Shown here piece by piece: positions 1 through 7,023 of a DNA stretch of 55,669 bases. The position numbers and the translations under genes were made by a program. The notes below the pieces were generated by a model, which was not told the DNA's origin, made no database searches, and saw only the letters and a list, made by a program, of their open reading frames with translations. Source of the DNA: an uncultured Bacteroidales bacterium (GTDB lineage Bacteria; Bacteroidota; Bacteroidia; Bacteroidales; UBA932); contig CAMHKQ010000013.1 in the NCBI GenBank assembly GCA_946185745.1, positions 1 through 55,669 of the forward strand, in the 5' to 3' direction. Every line of letters begins with the position of its first letter. The stretch's first letter is position 1.

Positions 1-746
1 ATGCTGCCGCCGTACATCATCATGGTGTAGAAGCCGGCCACGTGCGCGAAGCAGTGGTCCAGCGGGAGGATGATGAGCATGGTGCTGCCCTTGGGAACGC
101 TGATGACGCTGGAGCCCTGCTCCACGTTGGCGGTGTAGTTGCGGTGGGTGAGCAGGATGCCCTTGGGATCGGCGGTGGTGCCGGAGGTATAGGAGATGTT
201 GGCGTAGTCGTCGGGGCCTATGGACGCGATGCGGGCGTCCAGAAGGTCTTTGTGGGCCATTATGTACTTGACGCCGAGATCGCGGAGTTCGCCCACGTAC
301 ATTTCGCCGGGCTGGAGCTCCACCTTGTCGAGCACTATGACCTTGCGGACGGCCGGGCACTCCGCCACTATGCGGCGGATCTTGGGGAGTTCGTTCTCTG
401 ACGCTACGACGTATACGGAATCGGAATGGTTGATGCGGAAAGACAGGTCTTTGTCGGACTCGAGCTTGTAGGAAAGGGGCACGTTCACGCCGCCGGCGTA
501 GAGGATGCCGAGCTCGGTCATGACCCAGAGGTTGCGCGCCTCCGACAGGAGGGAGACCTTCTCGCCTTTCTGAAGCCCCAGGGCCATGAAGCCCGCGGCC
601 AGGATGCGCCCTTCGTCGCGGGTCTGCTTGAAGGTGGTTTCAGTCCAGACGCCGCCGGTCTTCTCGCGCAGGTAGGTGAGGTCGGCGAACTGCTTCGCAT
701 ACCTCTCCACGAAATCGATTATGGTTATCCGCTTGATGTCGGGCAT
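1..746 (-). CDS. AMP-dependent acyl-CoA synthetase (long-chain fatty acid--CoA ligase), partial
   Basis: The first 248 codons of a ligase run off the left edge of the window. The family activates a carboxylic acid, usually a long-chain fatty acid, to an acyl-adenylate and then an acyl-CoA. The protein begins MPDIKRITIIDFVERYAKQF, and the diagnostic AMP-binding motif YTSGTTADPKG is visible near residue 195, followed by LLTHRNY. The C-terminal adenylation subdomain lies outside the window, so substrate class cannot be judged. The ATG lies 3 bases after the stop of the upstream deoxynucleoside kinase, so the two are probably co-transcribed from the box at 1423-1430. The family call is secure from the P-loop; fatty-acid specificity is inferred from overall resemblance to FadD-type proteins. 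Confidence 0.85.
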   Translation of the reverse strand, partial: MPDIKRITIIDFVERYAKQFADLTYLREKTGGVWTETTFKQTRDEGRILAAGFMALGLQKGEKVSLLSEARNLWVMTELGILYAGGVNVPLSYKLESDKDLSFRINHSDSVYVVASENELPKIRRIVAECPAVRKVIVLDKVELQPGEMYVGELRDLGVKYIMAHKDLLDARIASIGPDDYANISYTSGTTADPKGILLTHRNYTANVEQGSSVISVPKGSTMLIILPLDHCFAHVAGFYTMMMYGGS

Positions 747-749
747 GGG

Positions 750-1397
750 CTACAGGTGGGGATTGGGGTTGGCGCCCTTGCGGTGCGAGAACAGGCCGTA
801 CAGCTGGGCGTCTATCATGTCGGTGATTTTCTCGAAGTCTTCCGGCTTGTTTCCGAACTTTATGTTGTCGGCGTCCACCACGAGCATGTTGCCCTGGTAG
901 TCCTTGATCCAGGCTTCGTACTTTTCGTTCAGGCCGGTGAGATAGTCGATGCGGATGCTCCGCTCGTACTCGCGGCCGCGCTTCTGGATCTGCGAAATGA
1001 GATTGGGAATGCTGGAACGCAGATATATCAGGAGGTCGGGATAGCCGACCAGGGACATCATCAGATTGAACAGATCTGAGTAATTCTCGAAATCGCGGGT
1101 GCTCATGAGGCCCATGTCGTGCAGGTTGGGAGCGAAGATCTTGGCGTCTTCGAAGATGGTCCTGTCCTGGATTACCACGTCGTCGGTCTTGGAGATGTCC
1201 ACCACGTCCTTGAAGCGCTTGTTCAGGAAATAGATCTGGAGGTTGAAGGACCAGCGTTCCATGTCTTCGTAGAAATCGGCCAGATAGGGATTGAAGTCTA
1301 CCGATTCGAACTTAGGAATCCACCCGTAGTGGGCGGCCAGCATCTTGGTAAGCGTGGTCTTTCCGCTTCCTATGTTTCCTGCTATGGCGATGTGCAT
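750..1397 (-). CDS. deoxynucleoside kinase (copy 1)
   Basis: A 215-residue kinase of the deoxyadenosine/deoxyguanosine kinase (dNK) family, which phosphorylates salvaged deoxynucleosides to monophosphates in the cytoplasm. The P-loop GNIGSGKTT starts at residue 7. The DRT motif in VIQDRTIFED matches the family's DRS segment, and QKRGREYE matches the arginine-rich lid. Length is typical. It is a paralogue of the next gene upstream, with the same opening MHI-x(2)-AGNIGSGKTTLT and the same QKRGREYE lid, so the pair arose by tandem duplication. The C-terminus carries an extra HRKGANPNPHL tail absent from copy 2. It is followed after 3 bases by the acyl-CoA synthetase. Which deoxynucleoside it prefers cannot be read from sequence. 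Confidence 0.9.
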   Translation of the reverse strand: MHIAIAGNIGSGKTTLTKMLAAHYGWIPKFESVDFNPYLADFYEDMERWSFNLQIYFLNKRFKDVVDISKTDDVVIQDRTIFEDAKIFAPNLHDMGLMSTRDFENYSDLFNLMMSLVGYPDLLIYLRSSIPNLISQIQKRGREYERSIRIDYLTGLNEKYEAWIKDYQGNMLVVDADNIKFGNKPEDFEKITDMIDAQLYGLFSHRKGANPNPHL

Positions 1398-1422
1398 GAT
1401 GTAGTTGGTTTTATTAATCTTA

Positions 1423-1430
1423 CAAATATA
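1423..1430 (-). promoter_or_regulatory. Bacteroidota -7 box for deoxynucleoside kinase copy 1
   Basis: On the minus strand this reads TATATTTG, matching the Bacteroidota -7 consensus TAnnTTTG, 25 bases upstream of the ATG at 1397. No convincing -33 TTTG is present; TTCG sits at about the right distance inside the end of copy 2. It suggests that the two kinases can be expressed separately. Confidence 0.55.
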
Positions 1431-1435
1431 TGCAA

Positions 1436-2050
1436 TTATTTGAACAGTCCGAAGAGTTCCGCGTCTATCTTGTCGGTAATTTTTTCAAAGTCGGCGGGGT
1501 TGTTCTTGAAGTCGAGGTTGTCGGTTTCGATGACCAGGAGACGGCCCTTGTAGCCTCCTATCCACTCTTCGTAGTGGCGGTTGAGACCGCTCAGATACTC
1601 GATGCTGATGCTCTGCTCGTATTCGCGCCCGCGCTTCTGGATATTGGCCACCAGGTGCTCTATGCTGCTCTTGAGGTAGATGAGCAGCTCGGGCGGCCGC
1701 ACCATGCTCATCATGAGGCTGTAGAGCTGCATGTAGGTGTCGTAGTCGCGCTCGGAGAGATTGCCCATTTCGCGGTTGTTCTGCACGAAGATGTGCACGC
1801 CCTCCATGAGGGTGCGGTCCTGGATGATGGTTTCCTTGCTCCGGGAGATTTCCAGAAGGTCCTTGAAACGCTGGGCGAGGAAATAGGTTTCGAGATTGTA
1901 GCTCCAGCGGGGGATGTCCTTGTAGTAGTCTTCGAGGTAGGGGTTGAAAGTGACCGACTCGAACTGGGGTTTCCAGCCATAGTGACTGGCCAGAAGAGTG
2001 GTGAGGGTGGTTTTCCCGCTGCCAATGTTGCCTGCTACTCCGATGTGCAT
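1436..2050 (-). CDS. deoxynucleoside kinase (copy 2)
   Basis: A 204-residue deoxynucleoside kinase, paralogous to the gene just downstream. It starts MHIGVAGNIGSGKTTLTTLL, with the P-loop at residues 7-15, then IIQDRTLMEG for the DRS-like motif and QKRGREYEQS for the lid. It should phosphorylate deoxynucleosides using ATP. It is divergent from the MBL-fold hydrolase, with a 58-base shared promoter region. Two adjacent dNKs recall organisms in which they specialise for purine and pyrimidine deoxynucleosides; a split of that kind here is inference. Confidence 0.9.
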   Translation of the reverse strand: MHIGVAGNIGSGKTTLTTLLASHYGWKPQFESVTFNPYLEDYYKDIPRWSYNLETYFLAQRFKDLLEISRSKETIIQDRTLMEGVHIFVQNNREMGNLSERDYDTYMQLYSLMMSMVRPPELLIYLKSSIEHLVANIQKRGREYEQSISIEYLSGLNRHYEEWIGGYKGRLLVIETDNLDFKNNPADFEKITDKIDAELFGLFK

Positions 2051-2073
2051 TTCTACGATTCCTTTGGGGAATA

Positions 2074-2081
2074 CAAATTTA
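2074..2081 (-). promoter_or_regulatory. -7 box for deoxynucleoside kinase copy 2
   Basis: The minus strand reads TAAATTTG (TAnnTTTG consensus), 23 bases before the ATG at 2050, in the AT-rich divergent spacer. Confidence 0.5.
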
Positions 2082-2093
2082 ACAATTTCTTCT

Positions 2094-2101
2094 TAATTTT
2101 G
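2094..2101 (+). promoter_or_regulatory. -7 box for the MBL-fold hydrolase
   Basis: TAATTTTG matches TAnnTTTG and ends only 7 bases before the ATG at 2109, so the transcript should be leaderless or nearly so. Confidence 0.55.
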
Positions 2102-2108
2102 CCCCGCA

Positions 2109-2813
2109 ATGTCAATAAAGATTAAGCGATTCGCCTGTAACATATTGTACGAGAACTGCTACGTGCTTTCCACGCCCGGAAGGTGCGTGGCGATAGACCC
2201 CGGTTTCCACGGGGAAGACCAGCTCCGGGAGCTTTACGACTACCTTTCCGGCGAAGGCCTGAAGCTCGAGGCCATCCTTCTCACCCACGCCCATTTCGAC
2301 CACGTGATCGGAGTCAAGGCCATCCAGGAGCGCTACGGGGTTCCTGTCTACATGAACCCCGCCGACGAAATGATTCTCCCCGAAGACGTCATCTATACCG
2401 ACACCCTGGGCATCAAGGGTTTCGACCCGTCGTTCAAATGGACGGGAGTCGCCTGGGGCGAAGAGCTCGAGCTCGCGGGCATCCGGTTCAGGGCCATCGC
2501 CTCTCCGGGGCACACTCCCGGCGGCACCTCGTGGTATTGCGAAAGCGAGGGTGCGATCTTCACGGGCGACACCCTGTTCGCCGGCACCATAGGCCGGTCC
2601 GACTTCCCCTACAGCGACTACGACGCCGAAATGGAGTCCATCCTGAAGAATCTCATGCCCCTTCCCGGCTCCACCGTGGTTTATCCGGGCCACGGGGATT
2701 CCACCACCATCGGCCGCGAAAGCGCCACCAACCCCTTCCTCGAGCCCTTCAACGAAAAGGAAGAGCCCTTCGACCCCGATCTCCCAGGAATAGAAATCCA
2801 CCCGTTCCGATGA
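2109..2813 (+). CDS. MBL-fold metallohydrolase, glyoxalase II-like
   Basis: A 234-residue metallo-beta-lactamase-fold hydrolase. The metal-binding signature THAHFDH is at residues 59-65, followed by the downstream His and Asp positions in SPGHTPGGTSWY and TGDTLFAGTIGRSDF, and the C-terminal His in VYPGHGDSTTIGRE. This arrangement is typical of hydroxyacylglutathione-hydrolase-like enzymes that cleave thioesters, but Bacteroidota homologues have not been tied to one substrate. There is no signal peptide, so it is cytoplasmic. The stop overlaps the start of the next gene by ATGA, which implies translational coupling with the methionine sulfoxide reductase. Fold is secure; substrate is unknown. 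Confidence 0.88.
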   Translation: MSIKIKRFACNILYENCYVLSTPGRCVAIDPGFHGEDQLRELYDYLSGEGLKLEAILLTHAHFDHVIGVKAIQERYGVPVYMNPADEMILPEDVIYTDTLGIKGFDPSFKWTGVAWGEELELAGIRFRAIASPGHTPGGTSWYCESEGAIFTGDTLFAGTIGRSDFPYSDYDAEMESILKNLMPLPGSTVVYPGHGDSTTIGRESATNPFLEPFNEKEEPFDPDLPGIEIHPFR

Positions 2814-3340
2814 AAAAAGACGAAATCTACGAAGCCCTGCTGGAGCCTGTTGCCGTAATGGCGCTGGAGCGCGACAGGGCCATCCTGCAGAAGAGCGCCG
2901 CCCTGCTTCAGGAAAGAATGGGCTTCTGGTGGACCGGCTTCTATCTTGTGGAGGACCTGCTTCCGGCATGGGGCAGGCTCGATACTGGGGTTTCCCCGGA
3001 GCAGGTAAAGGACGAGGAGATTCCCGCCGGCAAAGGGCCGTGGATGGTGCTGGGCCCCAGCGTGGGTCCGCCGGCATGCGAGCGCATCCGCTTCGGCCGC
3101 GGAGTGTGCGGCACGTCATGGGCCGAAAAGCGCACCGTGGTCGTCCCGGACGTGGATGAATTCCCGGGCCACATAGCCTGCAGCAGCGAAACCCGCTCCG
3201 AAATAGTAGTGCCCGTTTTCAGGGACGGCGAGGTGGCCGGGGTGCTCGACATCGACAGCCGCGAGCCCGCCAATTTCAACGAAGTTGACGCAGAGTGGCT
3301 GGAAAGGATTGCAGCCCTTATTTCTTCAGCGCTTTCCTGA
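2810..3340 (+). CDS. msrC: free methionine-(R)-sulfoxide reductase, GAF-domain type
   Basis: A 176-residue single-domain GAF protein that reduces free L-methionine-(R)-sulfoxide. The three cysteines of the fRMsr mechanism are present in their known contexts: ACERIRFGRG, GVCGTSW and PGHIACSSETRSEIVVPV. The DIDS segment near the C-terminus is also characteristic. The start is the ATG inside the ATGA overlap with the MBL gene; longer reading frames merely extend through that gene. It converges on the sialidase gene with no base between the two stop codons. The role is oxidative-stress repair of the methionine pool. Confidence 0.92.
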   Translation: MKKDEIYEALLEPVAVMALERDRAILQKSAALLQERMGFWWTGFYLVEDLLPAWGRLDTGVSPEQVKDEEIPAGKGPWMVLGPSVGPPACERIRFGRGVCGTSWAEKRTVVVPDVDEFPGHIACSSETRSEIVVPVFRDGEVAGVLDIDSREPANFNEVDAEWLERIAALISSALS

Positions 3341-4564
3341 TCAACGGTATTTTCCTCCGGTAATGTCGGATACTGTGAGGCGGCGGAAGATGAGGTCGTA
3401 GCCGTCATCCTTGAGCTCGTCTTCCCAGAAGGCCCCGACCGTGCCGTCGCGGAGCAGGACAAGATCGCTGTAGGCGCTGGTATGGTCGGTCAGCATGACA
3501 CCTTTCTCCCAGCCTTCGGCGAAATCTTCCGAAGAATCATAGCTGTCCGCACCGGAGAGTTCCTTATAGAAGATGCCGACGTCGCTGCGGTGGCTCTGGA
3601 AGGTGATGGACTGGAGTACCAGGTGGACCTTTGTTCCGTCGGAGGCACGCCTTGCCGGCACGAGCAGCAGGGCTCCGTTGCAGGCGTTCACCCCGTTCAT
3701 GGCAGTGGCCTTAACGTCGTTCCCCCAGCTGCCCTCCGCCTTGTTCCTGTCGGTGTAGGTGAAGACGTTGAAGCCGCGGGCACCGCGTTTGCGGATACTC
3801 AGGAGCACGTTGCCGTCGGGCAGCTCCTCGCATTTCGACTCGTCCGACGTGACGGAAGGCGGAGTTTCCACACTGCCGAGCACCTTCCACACCTCTCCGA
3901 AGTCGTCGCTGTACAGCACGTATGTTCCTCCCGGACGGGTGGGAATGGCGCTGTAGATACGGTAATACTTCCCCGTCTTTATCTGCCGGCTCTGGCAGAT
4001 GCGGCCTGAAGTGAAGAAGATTCCCTGCGCAGGGCCGATTTCACGGCCGTCGAACATGGAATAGATCTCTTCTGCAACGTTTTCGCTCGCATCCCAGGTA
4101 TGTCCTCCGTCGTGGCTGCGGTGCCGCACCGGCGACTGGAGGCTGTCGCGCCTCGAATAGGGCCAGGCGATGTGTCCTCCGCACGACATGCAAAGCACCT
4201 CGTCGGAATTGCGGTCCGCCACTATGGACGGGTCGCCGAAGGCGTAGTTGTACTCGTTGCCTGTAAGCGTCGAATCCCCCGCCGCCATGAGCATGGGAGG
4301 CGTCCAGGTGGCGCCCAGGTCGGAACTGAGGGCCATGTGCAGGTCTATCGCCCCGAAGCCGATGTCGGAATGGCAGTAACGGTAGTCGGCCAGCGCCACG
4401 AGCTCGCCGCGGCGGTTCTGGTCCACTGCCGGAATCCTGTACGGGACGCCTGTGGAATAGTTCTCGAAAACGGTGGCCTGGGGTGCGATGGGGACGGACT
4501 TTGGGCCGCAGGCGATGCATGTCGCAAGCGCCAAGGTAAGGAAAGGAAGGAATCTGCGAATCAT
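3341..4564 (-). CDS. exo-alpha-sialidase (GH33-like), lipoprotein
   Basis: A 407-residue secreted sialidase that would remove terminal sialic acids from host glycoconjugates. The N-terminus MIRRFLPFLTLALATCIACG is a lipoprotein-type signal with C16 and C19 as candidate lipid sites. The arginine-triad motif RIP lies at residues 43-45. Asp-box repeats (SxDxGxTW) are seen at 80-87 and 150-157, with a degenerate third, SDDFGEVW, at 219-226. A TTG 4 codons upstream would overlap the sulfatase stop, but ATG at 4564 gives the cleaner signal peptide. It is the third gene of an operon with the sulfatase and the EamA transporter. GH33 is the best fit; sugar linkage preference cannot be seen. Confidence 0.88.
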   Translation of the reverse strand: MIRRFLPFLTLALATCIACGPKSVPIAPQATVFENYSTGVPYRIPAVDQNRRGELVALADYRYCHSDIGFGAIDLHMALSSDLGATWTPPMLMAAGDSTLTGNEYNYAFGDPSIVADRNSDEVLCMSCGGHIAWPYSRRDSLQSPVRHRSHDGGHTWDASENVAEEIYSMFDGREIGPAQGIFFTSGRICQSRQIKTGKYYRIYSAIPTRPGGTYVLYSDDFGEVWKVLGSVETPPSVTSDESKCEELPDGNVLLSIRKRGARGFNVFTYTDRNKAEGSWGNDVKATAMNGVNACNGALLLVPARRASDGTKVHLVLQSITFQSHRSDVGIFYKELSGADSYDSSEDFAEGWEKGVMLTDHTSAYSDLVLLRDGTVGAFWEDELKDDGYDLIFRRLTVSDITGGKYR

Positions 4565-4572
4565 ATCATTGT

Positions 4573-6084
4573 TCAAATTTCATCCGGCCAGGGACAGGGA
4601 GCTCCGGTACGCACGAGCGAAGGCCGCTGGGCATCCACCTTCCGCAGATACCTCCCGAGCTTGCGCGACAGCCTCTTGACCACACGGGGCCTGGCTTCCG
4701 CCAGATCGGTGGTTTCCCCTATGTCGTCGGCGATGTTGAAAAGCTCCTTGTGGCCGTCGGCATAGTAATGGATCAGCTTCCAGTCTCCCATGCGTATGGT
4801 ACAGGTCGGGCCTATTCCGGGGCCCGGATCTCCCCAGATATTGGGATAGTTCCAAACCATGAAACGGTGTCGGGAACGGCGTCCGGGGTTCCTGAGAAGG
4901 CGCACGAAACTCTTTCCGTCCACCTTCTGCGGTACATTCCAGGTGCGTATTCCGGCCATCTCGAGGATGCTTGGGAAGAAGTCCTCGATGATGAGAGGCG
5001 TCCCGCAGCGGCTGCCGGCGGCGGCGACTCCCGGCCAGCGCACTATCATGGGCTCGCGTATGCCGCCTTCGTATGCCGACCCCTTGCCGCTGTTCAGGGG
5101 ATAGTTCTGCGTATAGAGAGGCTCGTCCCTCCACCAGGTGCGGGTGCAGTACCCGCCATTGTCGGACATGAAAATGACCACTGTATCTTCTGCCAGGCCG
5201 CGCTCGTCCAGCCTGTCCATCAGGTCTCCGAGGCTTTTGTCCATACCCTCTATCAGCGCGGCATAGGCAGCCTCCTTTTCACTCATGCCCTTTTCGAGAT
5301 ACTTCCGGAAATAGCGCGGATCCCGGTCTATCGGGATGTGAACCGCATAGTGCGCCATATACAGGAAAAATGGGGCTGAAGCGGTGTCCAGGGCGGCCAG
5401 GGCCTCCCGGGTCAGCGCCTCGGTGAGGAAGGTGCCGCTGTCCCAGTACTTCTCGAGCCCCGGAATCGCAAAGGGCGATACCGGCGTGCCGTCGGAAGCA
5501 TGGCCGTAGTTGTCTTCGGACAGATATGATGCCGGACCGCCGCCGGCGTGCCCGGCAATGTTAACGTCGAACCCAAGCTTGAGGGGGTCTTCCCCTGGAG
5601 TTCCGGCGGCCCCGAAATGGGCCTTTCCGCAATGGATGGTATGATAGCCGTTCTCTGCCAGAATCTGCACGAAAGATTTGCAAAGGTAGCTGTTGTTGAC
5701 GCCCGCTACGGGAGAGATGCCATTGTAGTTCCAGGCGGGCAGGGCGAGAGTGTCACAGGGGATGTCGGTGCTCTCGTCCCTGTTCAGCGTCCAGTTGGTG
5801 ACCCTGTGCCTCGCGGCGTTGGCGCCGGTGAGCAGGCTGCAGCGGCTCGGGGAGCTGATGCTGCTGGCATACGCCTGAGTGAACATCATTCCCTGCGAGG
5901 CCAGACGCTCCATGTTGGGAGTTTCATACAGGCCGTTATTGGGGACGGGCTGCGACCAGAACGGCACGGAGCTGTCTTCCCAACCCATGTCGTCCACCAT
6001 GAAGAGCACGATGTTGGGGTGCCTCTGCGCCATGGCGGGGACGGCAGCGGCAAGACCGAAGGATATGAGGGCTAACCGCTTCAT
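4573..6084 (-). CDS. sulfatase, Ser-type (anSME-dependent), secreted
   Basis: A 503-residue type I sulfatase with a cleavable signal peptide (MKRLALISFGLAAAVPAMAQ). The metal site NIVLFMVDDMGW is at residues 24-35. The maturation motif SSPSR at 77-81, followed by CSLLTG, has Ser77 in the place of the formylglycine precursor, so it needs a radical-SAM anaerobic sulfatase-maturating enzyme; none is encoded in the window. Later family motifs include GKAHFG, FMSDNGG and GKGSAYEGGIREPMIVRWPG. The start at 6084 shares one base with the stop of the upstream transporter, and the stop is followed 8 bases later by the sialidase start. Neighbourhood with a sialidase suggests sulfated, sialylated mucin-type glycans as substrate, which is inference. 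Confidence 0.93.
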   Translation of the reverse strand: MKRLALISFGLAAAVPAMAQRHPNIVLFMVDDMGWEDSSVPFWSQPVPNNGLYETPNMERLASQGMMFTQAYASSISSPSRCSLLTGANAARHRVTNWTLNRDESTDIPCDTLALPAWNYNGISPVAGVNNSYLCKSFVQILAENGYHTIHCGKAHFGAAGTPGEDPLKLGFDVNIAGHAGGGPASYLSEDNYGHASDGTPVSPFAIPGLEKYWDSGTFLTEALTREALAALDTASAPFFLYMAHYAVHIPIDRDPRYFRKYLEKGMSEKEAAYAALIEGMDKSLGDLMDRLDERGLAEDTVVIFMSDNGGYCTRTWWRDEPLYTQNYPLNSGKGSAYEGGIREPMIVRWPGVAAAGSRCGTPLIIEDFFPSILEMAGIRTWNVPQKVDGKSFVRLLRNPGRRSRHRFMVWNYPNIWGDPGPGIGPTCTIRMGDWKLIHYYADGHKELFNIADDIGETTDLAEARPRVVKRLSRKLGRYLRKVDAQRPSLVRTGAPCPWPDEI

Positions 6085-6977
6085 CAGAGACTGCCTGCCG
6101 TCAGAAGCAGGATACCGCCGAGCAGGAGCAGCATTATAAGGCCTTTCCTGCCGAGATTCTTTTCCCTGAAGATCCATGCGCCCAGCAGGAAGGTGACTAT
6201 CACGCTGCTGCGGCGCACAAGGGATATTATGCTGAGCATGGCTCCGGGCTGCTTGAGGGCGAAGAAATAGAAGGCGTCGGCCATGGTGATGAACACGGCG
6301 ATCAGTACCAGCATCCAGTCCCAGGTGAATTTCTGACGCTCTCCGGCAGGCCCCGTACAGGCCTTGATTATGACCAGCACGGCGAGGATGACGGTTACGA
6401 AGAAGTTGGCCCAGAACTGCACGAACATCGGGTCCATGTCCAGCCCCGCGAGGATGCGCTTGTCGTAAAGCGCGCTGGCCACGCCTGCCAGGATGGAGAC
6501 CAGGACGGCCCAGAAGCCCTTGCTGCTGCTGAACCTGATGCCCTCGCCCGCCGACGTGCGGCTGAGCAGGTACAGGGCGGCCAGCACGACCACCACGCCG
6601 CACCACTGGAGCGCATTCAGCCTTTCTCCGAACAGGATGATGGAGAAGAGCACCACGAACATGGGCCTGGAAGCCTTGAGGGTGCTTACGGTGGTAATGG
6701 GAAGCAGCTTGAGGCCCATCATTCCGGCCACCCAGGAAACGGACACGAGCACGGCCTTGAGCATGAGGCAGAGGTAGTGCTTCGCCGGGGCCGCGAAAAC
6801 CGCATTGCCACCGGGAGCCACCGGCCCGAAGAACAGGAACGGGAACAGGATGAGCGTGGTCATAAGCGTGGCTGCCAGCAGCACGTGAAAAACGTTGTTT
6901 TTGGCGAGGGCCTTCTTTTTGGCGACGTCGTATACTCCCAGCAGGAACGCCGACGCGAGTGTCATCCAAATCCACAT
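6084..6977 (-). CDS. EamA/DMT-superfamily transporter
   Basis: A 297-residue integral membrane protein with about ten hydrophobic helices and two-fold EamA architecture. It begins MWIWMTLASAFLLGVYDVAKKKAL, the typical first helix of the drug/metabolite transporter superfamily, and both halves contain the expected helix pairs (for example TVSTLKASRPMFVVLFSIILF). The longer open frame to 7166 crosses the promoter and the divergent uvrA start, so ATG 6977 is chosen. It is first in the operon with sulfatase and sialidase. Import of a released sugar such as sialic acid is a tempting idea, but EamA proteins carry many solutes and nothing in the sequence decides this. Confidence 0.85.
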   Translation of the reverse strand: MWIWMTLASAFLLGVYDVAKKKALAKNNVFHVLLAATLMTTLILFPFLFFGPVAPGGNAVFAAPAKHYLCLMLKAVLVSVSWVAGMMGLKLLPITTVSTLKASRPMFVVLFSIILFGERLNALQWCGVVVVLAALYLLSRTSAGEGIRFSSSKGFWAVLVSILAGVASALYDKRILAGLDMDPMFVQFWANFFVTVILAVLVIIKACTGPAGERQKFTWDWMLVLIAVFITMADAFYFFALKQPGAMLSIISLVRRSSVIVTFLLGAWIFREKNLGRKGLIMLLLLGGILLLTAGSL

Positions 6978-6984
6978 AACACGG

Positions 6985-6992
6985 CAAAAATA
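6985..6992 (-). promoter_or_regulatory. -7 box of the transporter-sulfatase-sialidase operon
   Basis: The minus strand reads TATTTTTG (TAnnTTTG), 7 bases from the ATG at 6977; back to back with the uvrA promoter. Confidence 0.55.
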
Positions 6993-7006
6993 CGCAATAA
7001 ATTTCG

Positions 7007-7014
7007 TAATTTTG
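7007..7014 (+). promoter_or_regulatory. -7 box for uvrA
   Basis: TAATTTTG matches TAnnTTTG and ends 9 bases before the uvrA ATG at 7024. No recognisable SOS operator was seen in the 46-base divergent spacer. Confidence 0.55.
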
Positions 7015-7023
7015 CAGTACCCG

